DNA from: Archivesica marissinica
Taxonomy: Eukaryota; Mollusca; Bivalvia; Venerida; Vesicomyidae
Length of the DNA stretch: 64,000 nt
Assembly (NCBI GenBank): GCA_014843695.1
Contig: CM026394.1
Location: 35,582,670 to 35,646,669, forward strand
Direction of reading: 5' to 3'
Both the position numbers and the translations under genes were made by a program. The number at the start of each line of letters is the position of its first letter. The stretch's first letter is position 1. Positions 54,725-64,000 of the stretch are shown here, one piece after another. The notes beneath the pieces were generated by a model that was given only the letters and a program-made list of their open reading frames with translations, was not told where the DNA came from and searched no databases.

Positions 54725-56768
54725 GACTTCTGTAGATGTTTGTTATAGAGGATGGCATCTCTGTACGGGTTTTATTGCATGCTCCTGTAGATGTTTGTTA
54801 TAGAGGATGGCATCTCTGTACGGGTTTTATTGCATGCTTCTGTAGAGGTTTGTTATAGAGGATGGCATCTCTGTACGGGTTTTATTGCATGCTCCTGTAG
54901 ATGTTTGTTATAGAGGATGGCATCACTGTACGGGTTTTATTGCATGCTCCTGTAGATGTTTGTTTAGAGGATGGCATCATTGTACGGGTTTTATTGCATG
55001 CTCCTGTAGATGTTTGTTATAGAGGATGGCATCTCTGTACGGGTTTTATTGCATGCTCCTGTAGATGTTTGTTATAGAGGATGGCATCACTGTACGGGTG
55101 TTATTGCATGCTCCTGTAGAGGTTTGTTATAGAGTATGGCATCACTGTACGGGTTTTATTGCATGCTCCTGTAGAGGTTTGTTATAGAGGATGCCATCTC
55201 TGTACGGGTTTTATTGCATGCTCCTGTAGATGTTTGTTATAGAGGATGGCATCACTGTACGGGTTTTATTGCATGCTCCTGTAGATGTTTGTTTAGAGGA
55301 TGGCATCACTGTACGGGTTTTATTGCATGCTCCTGTAGATGTTTGTTATAGAGGATGGCATCTCTGTACGGGTTTTATTGCATGCTCCTGTAGATGTTTG
55401 TTATAGAGGATGGCATCACTGTACGGGTGTTATTGCATGCTCCTGTAGAGGTTTGTTATAGAGTATGGCATCACTGTACGGGTTTTATTGCATGCTCCTG
55501 TAGAGGTTTGTTATAGAGGATGCCATCACTGTACAGGTTTTATTACATGCTCCTGTAGAGGTTTGTTATAGAGGATGCCATTACTGTACAGGTTTTATTG
55601 CATGCTCCTGTAGAGGTTTGTTATAGAGGATGCATACTGTACAGGTTTTATTGCATGCTCCTGTAGATGTTTGTTATAGAGGATGCCATTACTGTACAGG
55701 TTTTATTGCATGCTCCTGTAGAGGTTTGTTATAGAGGATGCCATTACTGTACAGGTTTTATTGCATGCTCCTGTAGAGGTTTGTTATAGAGGATGCCATT
55801 ACTGTACAGGTTTTATTGCATGCTCCTGTAGAGGTTTGTTATATGAGGACGCCATCACTGTACGGGTTTTATTGCATGCTCCTGTAGAGGTTTGTTATAG
55901 AGGATGCCATCACGGTACGGGTTTTATTACATGCTCCTGTAGAGGTTTGTTATAGAGGATGCCATACTGTACAGGTTTTATTGCATGCTCCTGTAGAGGT
56001 TTGTTATAGAGGATGCCATTACTGTACAGGTTTTATTGCATGCTCCTGTAGAGGTTTGTTATAGAGGATGCATACTGTACAGGTTTTATTGCATGCTCCT
56101 GTAGATGTTTGTTATAGAGGATGCCATTACTGTACAGGTTTTATTGCATGCTCCTGTAGAGGTTTGTTATAGAGGATGCATACTGTACAGGTTTTATTGC
56201 ATGCTCCTGTAGATGTTTGTTATAGAGGATGCCATTACTGTACAGGTTTTATTGCATGCTCCTGTAGAGGTTTGTTATAGAGGATGCCATTACTGTACAG
56301 GTTTTATTGCATGCTCCTGTAGAGGTTTGTTATAGAGGATGCCATTACTGTACAGGTTTTATTGCATGCTCCTGTAGAGGTTTGTTATATAGAGGACGCC
56401 ATCACTGTACGGGTTTTATTGCATGCTCCTGTAGAGGTTTGTTATAGAGGATGCCATCACGGTACGGGTTTTATTACATGCTCCTGTAGAGGTTTGTTAT
56501 AGAGGATGCCATTACTGTACAGGTTTTATTGCGTGCTCCTGTAGAGGTTTGTTATAGAGGATGCCATCACGGTACAGGTTTTATTGCATGCTCCTGTAGA
56601 GGTTTGTTATAGAGGATGCCATTACTGTACAGGTTTTATTGCGTGCTCCTGTAGAGGTTTGTTATTGAGGATGCCATCATGGTACAGGTTTTATTGCATG
56701 CTCCTGTAGAGGTTTGTTATAGAGGATGCCATTACTGTACAGGTTTTATTGCATGCTCCTGTAGAGGT
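54725..56768. repeat. 55-bp minisatellite, about 37 copies, filling intron 5
   Basis: Unit gtagaggtttgttatagagg, atgccatcactgtacgggtt, ttattgcatgctcct. Blocks of several units are themselves duplicated (for example 54900-55160 and 55210-55480). Confidence 0.96.
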
Positions 56769-56961
56769 AATGTGCAGTAAATCACAACAGTGAATAACTG
56801 ATTGTGTGTAATTCATGTTTAGTATGTGTTTATTCACATTACAAGTATAAAACAAGCGGGACACTCGCTTACCGTGTCAGTTCGCTATTCTGAACAGTAA
56901 TATTCTTTAAGCCTTAAGGCTACTTGTTTGCATTAAACAGCTGATGTTTTTTGTCTTGCAG

Positions 56962-57033
56962 TACTGGTCGTTGAATTTGACCGTAAAGCAGGTGTTGGAA
57001 TTTGCCATACAGACAGCTAACATTGTGGATATG
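56962..57033 (+). CDS. ADAM exon 6 (metalloprotease helix)
   Basis: 72 bp, phase 0 at both ends, acceptor ttgtcttgcag, donor gtaagt followed by a (TG)n run. It encodes YWSLNLTVKQVLEFAIQTAN and then IVDM. In ADAMs the segment after the DNSM strand is a helix of the form ...V...[IV]...AN.V[ND]..Y; the AN-IVDM fits and continues into YYKELNIR of the next exon. N-L-T is a potential N-glycosylation site. Confidence 0.9.
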
Positions 57034-57087
57034 GTAAGTGTGTGTGTGTGTCTTGGATTGTGGTGATGTGGCTTGAATCCCACAGAC

Positions 57088-57361
57088 AGGGCTCATTCTA
57101 GACGGCTAGGGATCCTGATTTCGCCGACTTCGGGTCCCCACATCTCCTTAAAACAAGTGTGTTTTCTTTACAATTTTCATACAAAATGTTGCCCAGTAAG
57201 ATACACTGACCCATTATAAAGCACTGCTTCTATTCATATGTTCTATTTAATGGTGATATTGTGTAATTTAACCCTATTTTGTTGTATTATAAATTATTAA
57301 ATAGCACCATTTAATGATGCAATCTCACATTCTCCAAAAATTCTGACCTAGAATGAGCCCT
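57088..57361 (+). mobile_element. M6 repeat, intact, intron 6
   Basis: AGGGCTCATTCTAGACGG to GACCTAGAATGAGCCCT: inverted ends of about 14 bp around a 274-bp body. Cleanest copy in the window. Confidence 0.7.
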
Positions 57362-57364
57362 TGC

Positions 57365-57545
57365 ACTGGGGTGTCGAATTCTTTCATGTGAGGAAGCTAT
57401 CCAGATGACTTGCAGAAGGTCAGTGGTTCTACTCGGGTAACCGTCTGTGCCTGAAATACTGTTTGGAGGGGCACCCAGAGTCTTCCTCCACTAATAATAG
57501 CTGGAGTCGCCATATAAGCCTAAACTGTTGGTGTCACTTTAAACC
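57365..57545 (+). mobile_element. SINE-F body
   Basis: gaattctttcatgtgaggaa, gtggttctactcgggtaacc, tggagtcgccatataagcct; leads into the 44-bp array. Confidence 0.6.
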
Positions 57546-59850
57546 CATTATACAGTCTGCCTCCGTGGTCGAGAGGTTTAGTTTAAACCCATTATACACT
57601 CTGCCTCCGTGGTCGAGTGGTTTAGTTTAAACCCATTATACAGTCTGCCTCCGTGGTTGAGTGGTTTAGTTTAAACCCATTATACAGTCTGCCTCCGTGG
57701 TCGAGTGGTTTAGTTTAAACCCATTATACACTCTGCCTCCGTGGTCGAGTGGTTTAGTTTAAACCCATTATACAGTCTGCCTCCATGGTCGAGTGGTTTA
57801 GTTTAAACCCATTATACAGTCTGCCTCCATGGTCAAGTGGATTAGTTTAAACCCATTATACAGTCTGCCTCCGTGGTCGAGTGGTTTAGTTTAAACCCAT
57901 TATACACTCTGCCTCCGTGGTCGAGTGGTTTAGTTTAAACCCATTATACAGTCTGCCTCCGTGGTCGAGTGTTTTAGTTTAAACCCATTATACAGTCTGC
58001 CTCCGTGGTCGAGTGGTTTAGTTTAAACCCATTATACAGTCTGCCTCCGTGGTCGAGTGGTTTAGTTTAAACCCATTATACACTCTGCCTCCGTGGTCGA
58101 GTGGTTTAGTTTAAACCCATTATACAGTCTGCCTCCATGGTCGAGTGGTTTAGTTTAAACCCATTATACAGTCTGCCTCCATGGTCGAGTGGATTAGTTT
58201 AAACCCATTATACAGTCTGCCTCCGTGGTCGAGTGGTTTAGTTTAAACCCATTATACACTCTGCCTCCGTGGTCGAGTGGTTTAGTTTAAACCCATTATA
58301 CAGTCTGCCTCCGTGGTCGAGTGGTTTAGTTTAAACCCATTATACAGTCTGCCTCCATGGTCGAGTGGTTTAGTTTAAACCCATTATACAGTCCGCCTCC
58401 GTGGTCGAGTGGTTTAGTTTAAACCCATTATACAGTCTGCCTCCATTGTCGAGTGGTTTAGTTTAAACCCATTATACAGTCTGCCTCCATTGTCGAGTGG
58501 TTTAGTTTAAACCCATTATACAGTCTGCCTCCATTGTCGAGTGGATTAGTTTAAACCCATTATACAGTCTGCCTCCATTGTCGAGTGGTTTAGTTTAAAC
58601 CCATTATACAGTCTGCCTCCATTGTCGAGTGGATTAGTTTAAACCCATTATACAATCTGCCTCCATGGTCGAGTGGTTTAGTTTAAACCCATTATACAGT
58701 CTGCCTCCATGGTCGAGTGGTTTAGTTTAAACCCATTATACACTCTGCCTCCGTGGTCGAGTGGATTAGTTTAAACCCATTATACAGTCCGCCTCCGTGG
58801 TCGAGTGGTTTAGTTTAAACCCATTATACAGTCCGCCTCCGTGGTCGAGTGGTTTAGTTTAAACCCATTATACAGTCTGCCTCCATTGTCGAGTGGTTTA
58901 GTTTAAACCCATTATACAGTCTGCTTCCATTGTCGAGTGGTTTAGTTTAAACCCATTATACAGTCTGCCTCCATTGTCGAGTGGATTAGTTTAAACCCAT
59001 TATACAGTCTGCCTCCATTGTTGAGTGGTTTAGTTTAAACCCATTATACAGTCTGCCTCCATTGTCGAGTGGTTTAGTTTAAACCCATTATACAGTCTGC
59101 CTCCATTGTCGAGTGGATTAGTTTAAACCCATTATACAGTCTGCCTCCATTGTCGAGTGGATTAGTTTAAACCCATTATACAGTCTGCTTCCATTGTTGA
59201 GTGGATTAGTTTAAACCCATTATACAGTCTGCCTCCGTGGTCGAGTGGTTTAGTTTAAACCCATTATACAGTCTGCCTCCGTGGTCTAGTGGTTTAGTTT
59301 AAACCCATTATACAGTCTGCCTCCATGGTCGAGTGGTTTAGTTTAAACCCATTATACAGTCTGCCTCCGTGGTCGAGTGGATTAGTTTAAACCCATTATA
59401 CAGTCTGCCTCCATGGTCGAGTGGTTTAGTTTAAACCCATTATACAGTCTGCCTCCGTGGTCGAGTGGTTTAGTTTAAACCCATTATACAGTCTGCCTCC
59501 GTGGTCGAGTGGTTTAGTTTAAACCCATTATACAGTCTGCCTCCATGATCGAGTGGATTAGTTTAAACCCATTATACAGTCTGCCTCCGTGGTCGAGTGG
59601 TTTAGTTTAAACCCATTATACAGTCTGCCTCCGTGGTCGAGTGCTTTAGTTTAAACCCATTATACACTCTGCCTCCATGGTCGAGTGGTTTAGTTTAAAC
59701 CCATTATACAGTCTGCCCCCATGGTCGAGTGGTTTAGTGTAAATCCCTTATTCAGTTCGCCTCCATTGTCGTCTGCCTCTGTGGTCGAGTGGTTTAGTAT
59801 AAACCCATTATACAGTCCACCTCCGTAGTCGAGTGGTTTAGTTTAAACAT
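57546..59850. repeat. 44-bp minisatellite, about 52 copies, derived from SINE-A head
   Basis: Unit gtctgcctccgtggtcgagt, ggtttagtttaaacccatta, taca. The first about 24 bp equal the SINE-A 5' end with its A-box; each unit also contains GTTTAAAC. Confidence 0.96.
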
Positions 59851-60271
59851 TATTTATTAGAAAGGGATTAGAAGGAAAGAAAACGTATATAGTTCTTCTC
59901 CCTATCAATTGATTGAATAGACAGGAGAATAATATATATATATATAGCAATGAAAATACGTGAAATCTATTCTAGGTATATGCTAAAGTTATTGTATTAG
60001 TGAGTCAATAGTTTTGGATGTTAAAAATGGTTAATATTTAAAGGAATATTTGAAGAAAGTTCAAGAACATGAAATATCAAATTGGAGTATGAGAAGAAGA
60101 GATTAGTATAGAGAAAAGTGGTTGAATAGGATCGGTTGTTGTGTCACTAACGACAGCATTCAGATTGGAATCCGATTGGTTTATGTCACTGACTTGTATA
60201 CCACTGTAACCTATCATCACTGAAATATTTATATAATAAGTTGTTGAATTACATTTGTTATTGTATTGCAG
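59851..60271. other. intron 6 end
   Basis: (AT)n at 59932, a SINE-A fragment cttgtataccactgtaacct at 60195-60222, then the exon 7 acceptor. Confidence 0.6.
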
Positions 60272-60438
60272 TACTACAAGGAATTGAATATCCGCGTGGC
60301 CTTGACTTATGTTGAACTCTGGAACCGTGGTAACAGGATCAACGTCTCGCCGAGACTCAGGGAAACATTAGAAAACTTCCTGCGTTATCAACAAGAACAT
60401 CTAGCAGGGGTCGACTACCATGCTGTTCACCTACTCAC
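60272..60438 (+). CDS. ADAM exon 7 (metalloprotease core)
   Basis: 167 bp, acceptor ttgtattgcag, ending after two bases of a Thr codon at gtacgc. The first part reads YYKELNIRVALTYVELWNRG, followed by 35 residues ending HAVHLLT. Y..LNI[RH][IV][AV]L...E[IVL]W is the conserved M12B strand/helix. 'LENFLRYQQEHL' followed by H.A.LLT is the usual W/L-x-x-F-L-x-[WY] helix and D-x-A-x-L-[IL]-T strand. The ORF runs eight codons past the donor to a stop; joining to exon 8 restores the family pattern. Confidence 0.93.
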
Positions 60439-60474
60439 GTACGCGCCTCACTGATTAACATATTTACCGTATTT

Positions 60475-60680
60475 ATTTTACAACGACTGCGAAACAAGTT
60501 TTCTCTTTCACGCGAATGCAAGCGTGTATATGGTGCATATGTATGCGGGAGCAGGCCTGCAAAACCCACCTGTCCGATCTAGAGACCACCCTGCCATTTG
60601 ACTTCCCAGGGTGAGGCTCTCTCCCTGGTTGCATTAGTGAGAAGCGAGTGTTCTAACTACTGTGCTGTATCGGACATTGC
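60475..60680 (-). mobile_element. SINE-C-type, reverse copy
   Basis: acaacgactgcgaaacaagt at the left; cacctgtccgatctagagac and gcattagtgagaagcgagtg at the right, the complement of a SINE-C head. Confidence 0.6.
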
Positions 60681-60712
60681 CTCTAAATGGTCATACTAAG
60701 TATAGTTCCAGC

Positions 60713-60940
60713 TTAACCCTTTCCACGCTAGCGGCAGATTAGATCACTTTTGCAAACATCATAGTCAGATCAGAATGTGCCGTCTTATCAGGCTCTATGC
60801 TGTTTGCTGTTCGGATAGTGGAGCTAAAACACTTTGCTGAATAGCAAACAACATAGATCCTGATCAGACGTGTTGTAAATGATCTGGATCTATGTTGGTT
60901 GCAAATGTGATTTTATTTACTCAGCAGGCAAAGCATAAAC
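60713..60940 (-). mobile_element. M2 two-hairpin MITE in intron 7
   Basis: Reverse copy: TTAACCCTTTCCACGCTAGC at the left; the right end is ctcagcaggcaaagcataaa, with the closing TTAA eroded. Confidence 0.65.
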
Positions 60941-60973
60941 TCACACCTGAGGAATATAAATTAAAAATAGACT

Positions 60974-61219
60974 TTAACCCTTTCAACCCCACAGGCCTCT
61001 AAATAGGCTTATGAAAAGTGTAGATCCAGATGAGCCGGCTCGTGACGAGCCGTCTCATCAGGATCTGCACTTTTTTGCCAGTAATAATTATTACTATTTT
61101 TAGATAAAATTATCCATTTTGATAAATGAACTGGTCCAAAGGTAATTTTCTTATTAATTTATTGGTCTGAAAATATCATGGACCAGTCCATGTCAGTTAC
61201 TTGGGGTTGAATGGGTTAA
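60974..61219 (+). mobile_element. M1 hairpin MITE, copy 10
   Basis: Full-length copy between TTAA 60974-60977 and 61216-61219, in intron 7 of the ADAM gene. Confidence 0.8.
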
Positions 61220-61502
61220 TCTCTTAATGGATTTTATATCATTCATATGAACCACATATTTAGTCCAGTGGGAATTTATCCCGTTTCAAAGAGGGACTTG
61301 TTGGGGGGAAGGGGGAGGGGGAACAAAAAAGAAGAACTAATCAGATTCGCTTTGGGGATGTTTTGTATGTTGTTCCAAAAATACATCATTTTGTACAGGA
61401 ATCTAGACCTCCCTCACAAGGGAGACGATCACATTTAATGAGGTACTTAATGAAAAAAGGACCTTGCAAATGCTTTGTGTGTAAAAGGGGCTATATTATA
61501 TA

Positions 61503-61679
61503 CAGTCAAACCTGTGTTAGTGGTCACCTCCATTAAGCAGCCAACCTGTACTAAGCAGCCAGTTTTCAGATTCCCAATATGTTGTTTAATTATACATTTA
61601 ACCTCTATTAAGCAGCCATCTGTGCTAAGCAGTCACGTTCTGTGATTCCCTTGGCTAGCTGCTTAAGACAGGTTTGACT
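61503..61679 (-). mobile_element. M5 MITE, copy 3 (intact)
   Basis: CAGTCAAACCTGTGTTAGTG to TAAGACAGGTTTGACT, flanked by TA. It shows the uninterrupted CTTAAG site that M1 entered in copy 1. Lies in intron 7. Confidence 0.8.
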
Positions 61680-61742
61680 ATACAGTTATTTAGCCACCTG
61701 TAAATATAGCATCCCACATGGCTTATATTGCCTGCATTACAG

Positions 61743-61824
61743 TCGCCGGAGGTTTGAAGAGAATACAGTTGGCATGGCGATACCTGACTCGGTGTGTACC
61801 GGACGTGCTGGCGGCATTGATACG
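61743..61824 (+). CDS. ADAM exon 8 (VGMA / Gly-Gly loop)
   Basis: 82 bp, acceptor ctgcattacag, donor gtgagt. Its first base completes the Thr codon of exon 7; the exon then encodes RRRFEENTVGMAIPDSVCTG and RAGGIDT. TVG[ML]A and the Cys followed by x-[GR]-[AS]-GG[IV] match the ADAM region immediately before the zinc helix. The basic RRRF lies in the exposed loop that varies between ADAMs. An M5 MITE lies just upstream. Confidence 0.9.
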
Positions 61825-62070
61825 GTGAGTCTCATCATGTTGTTTCTGTTGTCACTTCCATTATGCTGAAGTAGAGATTTGTACCAGATTATTCTCTATC
61901 TAACATGACTCAGCATTTTGTCTGCATACACAAAGAAGGTATTTACCGTGTTTAAATCCGCAATAAAACATGGTTTAGTGCGTGACATCATTTTACTAGC
62001 ATTTTTGTAGTTTTGTACTTTCTTAGAAAATAAAACAAACTATTTTTGATATTTTGGTCATGTTAGAATC
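61825..62070. other. intron 8 start, unassigned
   Basis: Unique sequence between exon 8 and SINE-A; aaaacatggttt recurs here and after the SINE near 62390. Confidence 0.5.
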
Positions 62071-62082
62071 AAATTAATATTT

Positions 62083-62353
62083 ATTATGTTATGTTATATT
62101 TCGGGTTTTACGCCTGCATCTGCACCATTTTGGGCTATGTCGCCGGCGGGCAGTTTACCTAACAACACCTTTCCTGGGCAGGCTCCAACGGTTAACCAGT
62201 ACTTGGGTGCATCAACCTCCGTAAGAAACTGCCAACTTTTTCATATAAATGAGACACGGTCTGAGCGGGGCTCGAACCCGTGACCATCAGTGATGATAGG
62301 TTACAGTGGTATACAAGTCAGCGACCGTAACCACTCGACCACGGAGGCGGACT
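62083..62353 (-). mobile_element. SINE-A, complete, intron 8
   Basis: Reverse copy; duplication aaattaatattt at 62071-62082 and 62354-62365. Tail ttatgttatgttatatttcg. The 65-codon ORF inside is SINE sequence. Confidence 0.85.
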
Positions 62354-62639
62354 AAATTAATATTTGTATTTGCGCTATATATTGTCGAATAAAACATGGT
62401 TTGTCGTTCTGAGTGCCGAAATTAACCATGTATGACAATGTGGTTAATTCCTACAAGTCGGAACACGACAAACCCTGTTTTATTCGCAAACATATAACAC
62501 AAATACATATATTATTTCTTAAATGAATCCTCACTTATATCCCAGTGAAGGCTGACACATCATTCACCAAATGATTTATTGAGAAAGGCAACATTCAGTG
62601 CTTGACGTCCGACTGTCTTTCAATAGCGATAGTGACAGC

Positions 62640-62855
62640 AAAGTTCGCTTCAGGTGTGAGAGGCCCGGAGTTTGCGCCCAGTGTAGGATGACACATCATT
62701 GAAACAGGATGGGTCAACTGATTTCATGTGAGGAAGCTATCCAGCTGGCTTCCAGAAGATTGGTGGTTCTACCTGGGTGCCTGTCTATGCCTGAAATAAT
62801 AACTGGAGTCGCTGTATGATGTAAGCGGTTGGTGCAACTTTAAACCCCCAACACA
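62640..62855 (+). mobile_element. SINE-F body
   Basis: gatttcatgtgaggaagcta, ggtggttctacctgggtgcc, ggagtcgctgtatgatgtaa; no clear head. Confidence 0.55.
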
Positions 62856-62927
62856 AGCAAACAAAAACAAAATTAATTGTCGAAATAAATAAATTGAAAT
62901 TTAATAACACAAAATTGCTATTATTTA

Positions 62928-63330
62928 TGGATGAAAATCCATATTCATCTCTGGACAAAAACGACTGAAATACTCTTAATCAGCCATAAAATCCATATTC
63001 ATCTCTGGACAAAAACGACTGAAATACTCTTAATCAGCCATAAAATCCATATTCATCTCTGGACAAAAACGAGTGACCTCTTAATCAGCCGTAAAATCCA
63101 TATTCATCTCTGGACAAAAACGAGTGAAATACTCTTAATCAGCCGTAAAATCCATATTCCTCTCTGGACAAAAACGAGTGAAATACTCTTAATCAGCCAT
63201 AAAATCCATATTCATCTCTGAACAAAAACGAGTGAAATACTCTTAATCAGCCATAAAATCCATATTCATCTCTGAACAAAAACGACTGAAATACTCTTAA
63301 TTAGCCGTAAAATCCATATTCATTTATCTA
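62928..63330. repeat. 54-bp array, about 7.5 copies
   Basis: Unit aaaatccatattcatctctg, gacaaaaacgactgaaatac, tcttaatcagccat. Confidence 0.95.
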
Positions 63331-63362
63331 CAGTTGAATTTTTCTGTCTTATTATTCTGTAG

Positions 63363-63450
63363 AACCCGAGCTACCTGGAGCCACAGAAGGGAGCTACAAT
63401 TCTCTCGCACATGATTGGACATAACCTTGGTATAAAGCATGACGAAGATG
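63363..63450 (+). CDS. ADAM exon 9 (zinc-binding helix, catalytic Glu replaced)
   Basis: 88 bp, acceptor ttattctgtag, donor gtaagt, ending in phase 1. It encodes NPSYLEPQKGATILSHMIGH and then NLGIKHDED plus the first base of a Gly codon. The reprolysin motif is HExxHNxGxxHD; here it is HMIGHNLGIKHD. All three zinc-ligand His, the Gly turn and the HD are kept, but the general base Glu is Met. The encoded domain should therefore bind metal at most and not cleave peptides by the usual mechanism. The following exons (Met-turn, disintegrin) are outside the window. A 54-bp array ends about 30 bp upstream. Confidence 0.93.
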
Positions 63451-63468
63451 GTAAGTCTAGACACATAC

Positions 63469-63765
63469 AGACGGATCTGTAGTCCAGTGGTAACACGCTG
63501 GACTGGTAATCCAGGGATCGCAGGTTCGATCCCCCGTCTGACCTTAATAAAATTAACAGTTTTTCAGATGGGACGTTAAACCAAGGTCTCTTGTCGGTGC
63601 TTTACACCGTGCACATAAAAGAACCAGAGGAGACTCTGGAATGGGTCTCTGTCTGTATCATTGCGCTATCCTCCAAAAATCTAAAATGACTAATCTCTTC
63701 AGGAGGCGTCGCTCATATGGGCAACCGGTAGCGACGATAAATAAACGTAAAACACACAAAAATCT
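63469..63765 (+). mobile_element. SINE-B, complete
   Basis: tRNA-like head with TAGTCCAGTGGTAACACGC (A-box), a CTGGTAATCCAG anticodon-like stem and GGTTCGATCCC (B-box). Body aaccagaggagactctggaa; tail gcgacgataaataaacgtaa. The minus-strand 83-codon ORF over its tail is not a gene. Confidence 0.8.
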
Positions 63766-63811
63766 AAACACTACAACTTGAATTATACATTGCAACAACT
63801 GAACATAACAA

Positions 63812-64000
63812 GCACTGAAGTGGCCGAGTGCTAACGGTCGTTCACTCCAAATCACTTGCCTCTCACCGCTGCTGGTTCGAATCCCACTGGGAGTGTCGAA
63901 TTCTTTCATGTGAGGAAGCTACCCAGTTGGTTTGCGGAAGGTTGGTGGTTCTACCTGGGTGCCTGTCCGTGTATTAAATACTGGAATGTGCATCCGGGGT
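63812..64000 (+). mobile_element. SINE-F, cut by window end
   Basis: Head agtggccgagtgctaacggt (A-box) and GGTTCGAATCCC (B-box), then gaattctttcatgtgaggaa and ggtggttctacctgggtgcc. Confidence 0.7.

Larger units (their letters stand above)
19376..63450 (+). other. ADAM-family gene (partial), nine visible exons
   Basis: Nine exons with AG/GT borders and matching phases (join phases 0,2,0,0,0,0,2,0) give about 279 residues that follow the ADAM order: prodomain (exons 1-4), start of metalloprotease fold (5), helix (6), strand/helix (7), loop with VGMA (8), zinc helix (9). ADAMs are type I membrane proteins of the cell surface that shed ectodomains or, when catalytically dead, act in adhesion and as receptors. 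HMIGHNLGIKHD in exon 9 lacks the catalytic Glu, which fits the non-proteolytic ADAM11/22/23 (insect mind-meld) class. That subfamily call is inference. The N-terminal signal exon(s) and everything after the zinc helix were not seen. Introns run from 0.68 kb (intron 7 is 1.3 kb, intron 8 is 1.5 kb) to 19 kb and are mostly repeats. Small exons may have been missed, especially in introns 1 and 4. Confidence 0.85.

Noticed and set aside
63476..63545. Genuine tRNA gene
   Set aside because: A- and B-boxes are present, but the acceptor stem ends do not pair and the sequence continues into a SINE body found elsewhere in the window.

Overview
This window looks like nuclear DNA from an animal with a large, repeat-laden genome. 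Coding sequence is split into short exons with GT..AG introns. There are many tRNA-derived SINEs, small inverted-repeat DNA elements and long minisatellites, and nothing resembles an operon or a bacterial gene. The repeat style and the type of gene suggest a bivalve mollusc, possibly a dreissenid. That placement rests on memory and is weak.

One gene dominates. Nine exons on the + strand between 19376 and 63450 join in consistent phase into about 279 residues of an ADAM-family protein. Exons 1-4 are prodomain with a cysteine-switch-like Cys, and exons 5-9 are the metalloprotease-like domain up to the zinc-binding helix. The 5' end (signal peptide) and the 3' part (disintegrin, Cys-rich, membrane segment) were not found and probably lie further upstream and beyond the window end. 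The zinc motif keeps all three His, but the catalytic Glu is Met (HMIGHNLGIKHD). This suggests a non-proteolytic ADAM of the ADAM11/22/23 / mind-meld type. Coding sequence is about 2% of the gene span.

The other gene candidate is a single-exon 164-codon minus-strand ORF at 5569-6063 with a C-x2-C-x-C-x2-C cluster. A decayed LINE reverse-transcriptase C-terminus lies at about 13840-14330.

About a third of the window is tandem arrays: 26 main arrays with units of 11-75 bp. Seven of the eight visible introns contain at least one of them, each with a different unit. Several grew out of transposable elements. Two derive from opposite ends of one TTAA-flanked hairpin MITE, one from a SINE A-box head, one lies inside another SINE, one inside a LINE reverse-transcriptase reading frame, one inside a fold-back element, and one contains the end of a further MITE plus the splice donor of exon 1. 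The long ORFs in these arrays are by-products of unit lengths divisible by three, not genes.

Dispersed repeats, with names used only here: M1 and M2 (TTAA-flanked hairpin MITEs, piggyBac-like ends), M3 (fold-back), M4 (about 810 bp, TA-flanked, 25-bp inverted ends), M5 (CAGTCAAACCTG ends), M6, M7 (CAGGGTTCCC ends), and SINE-A to SINE-F. Nested insertions with readable empty sites establish the TTAA target duplication of M1.
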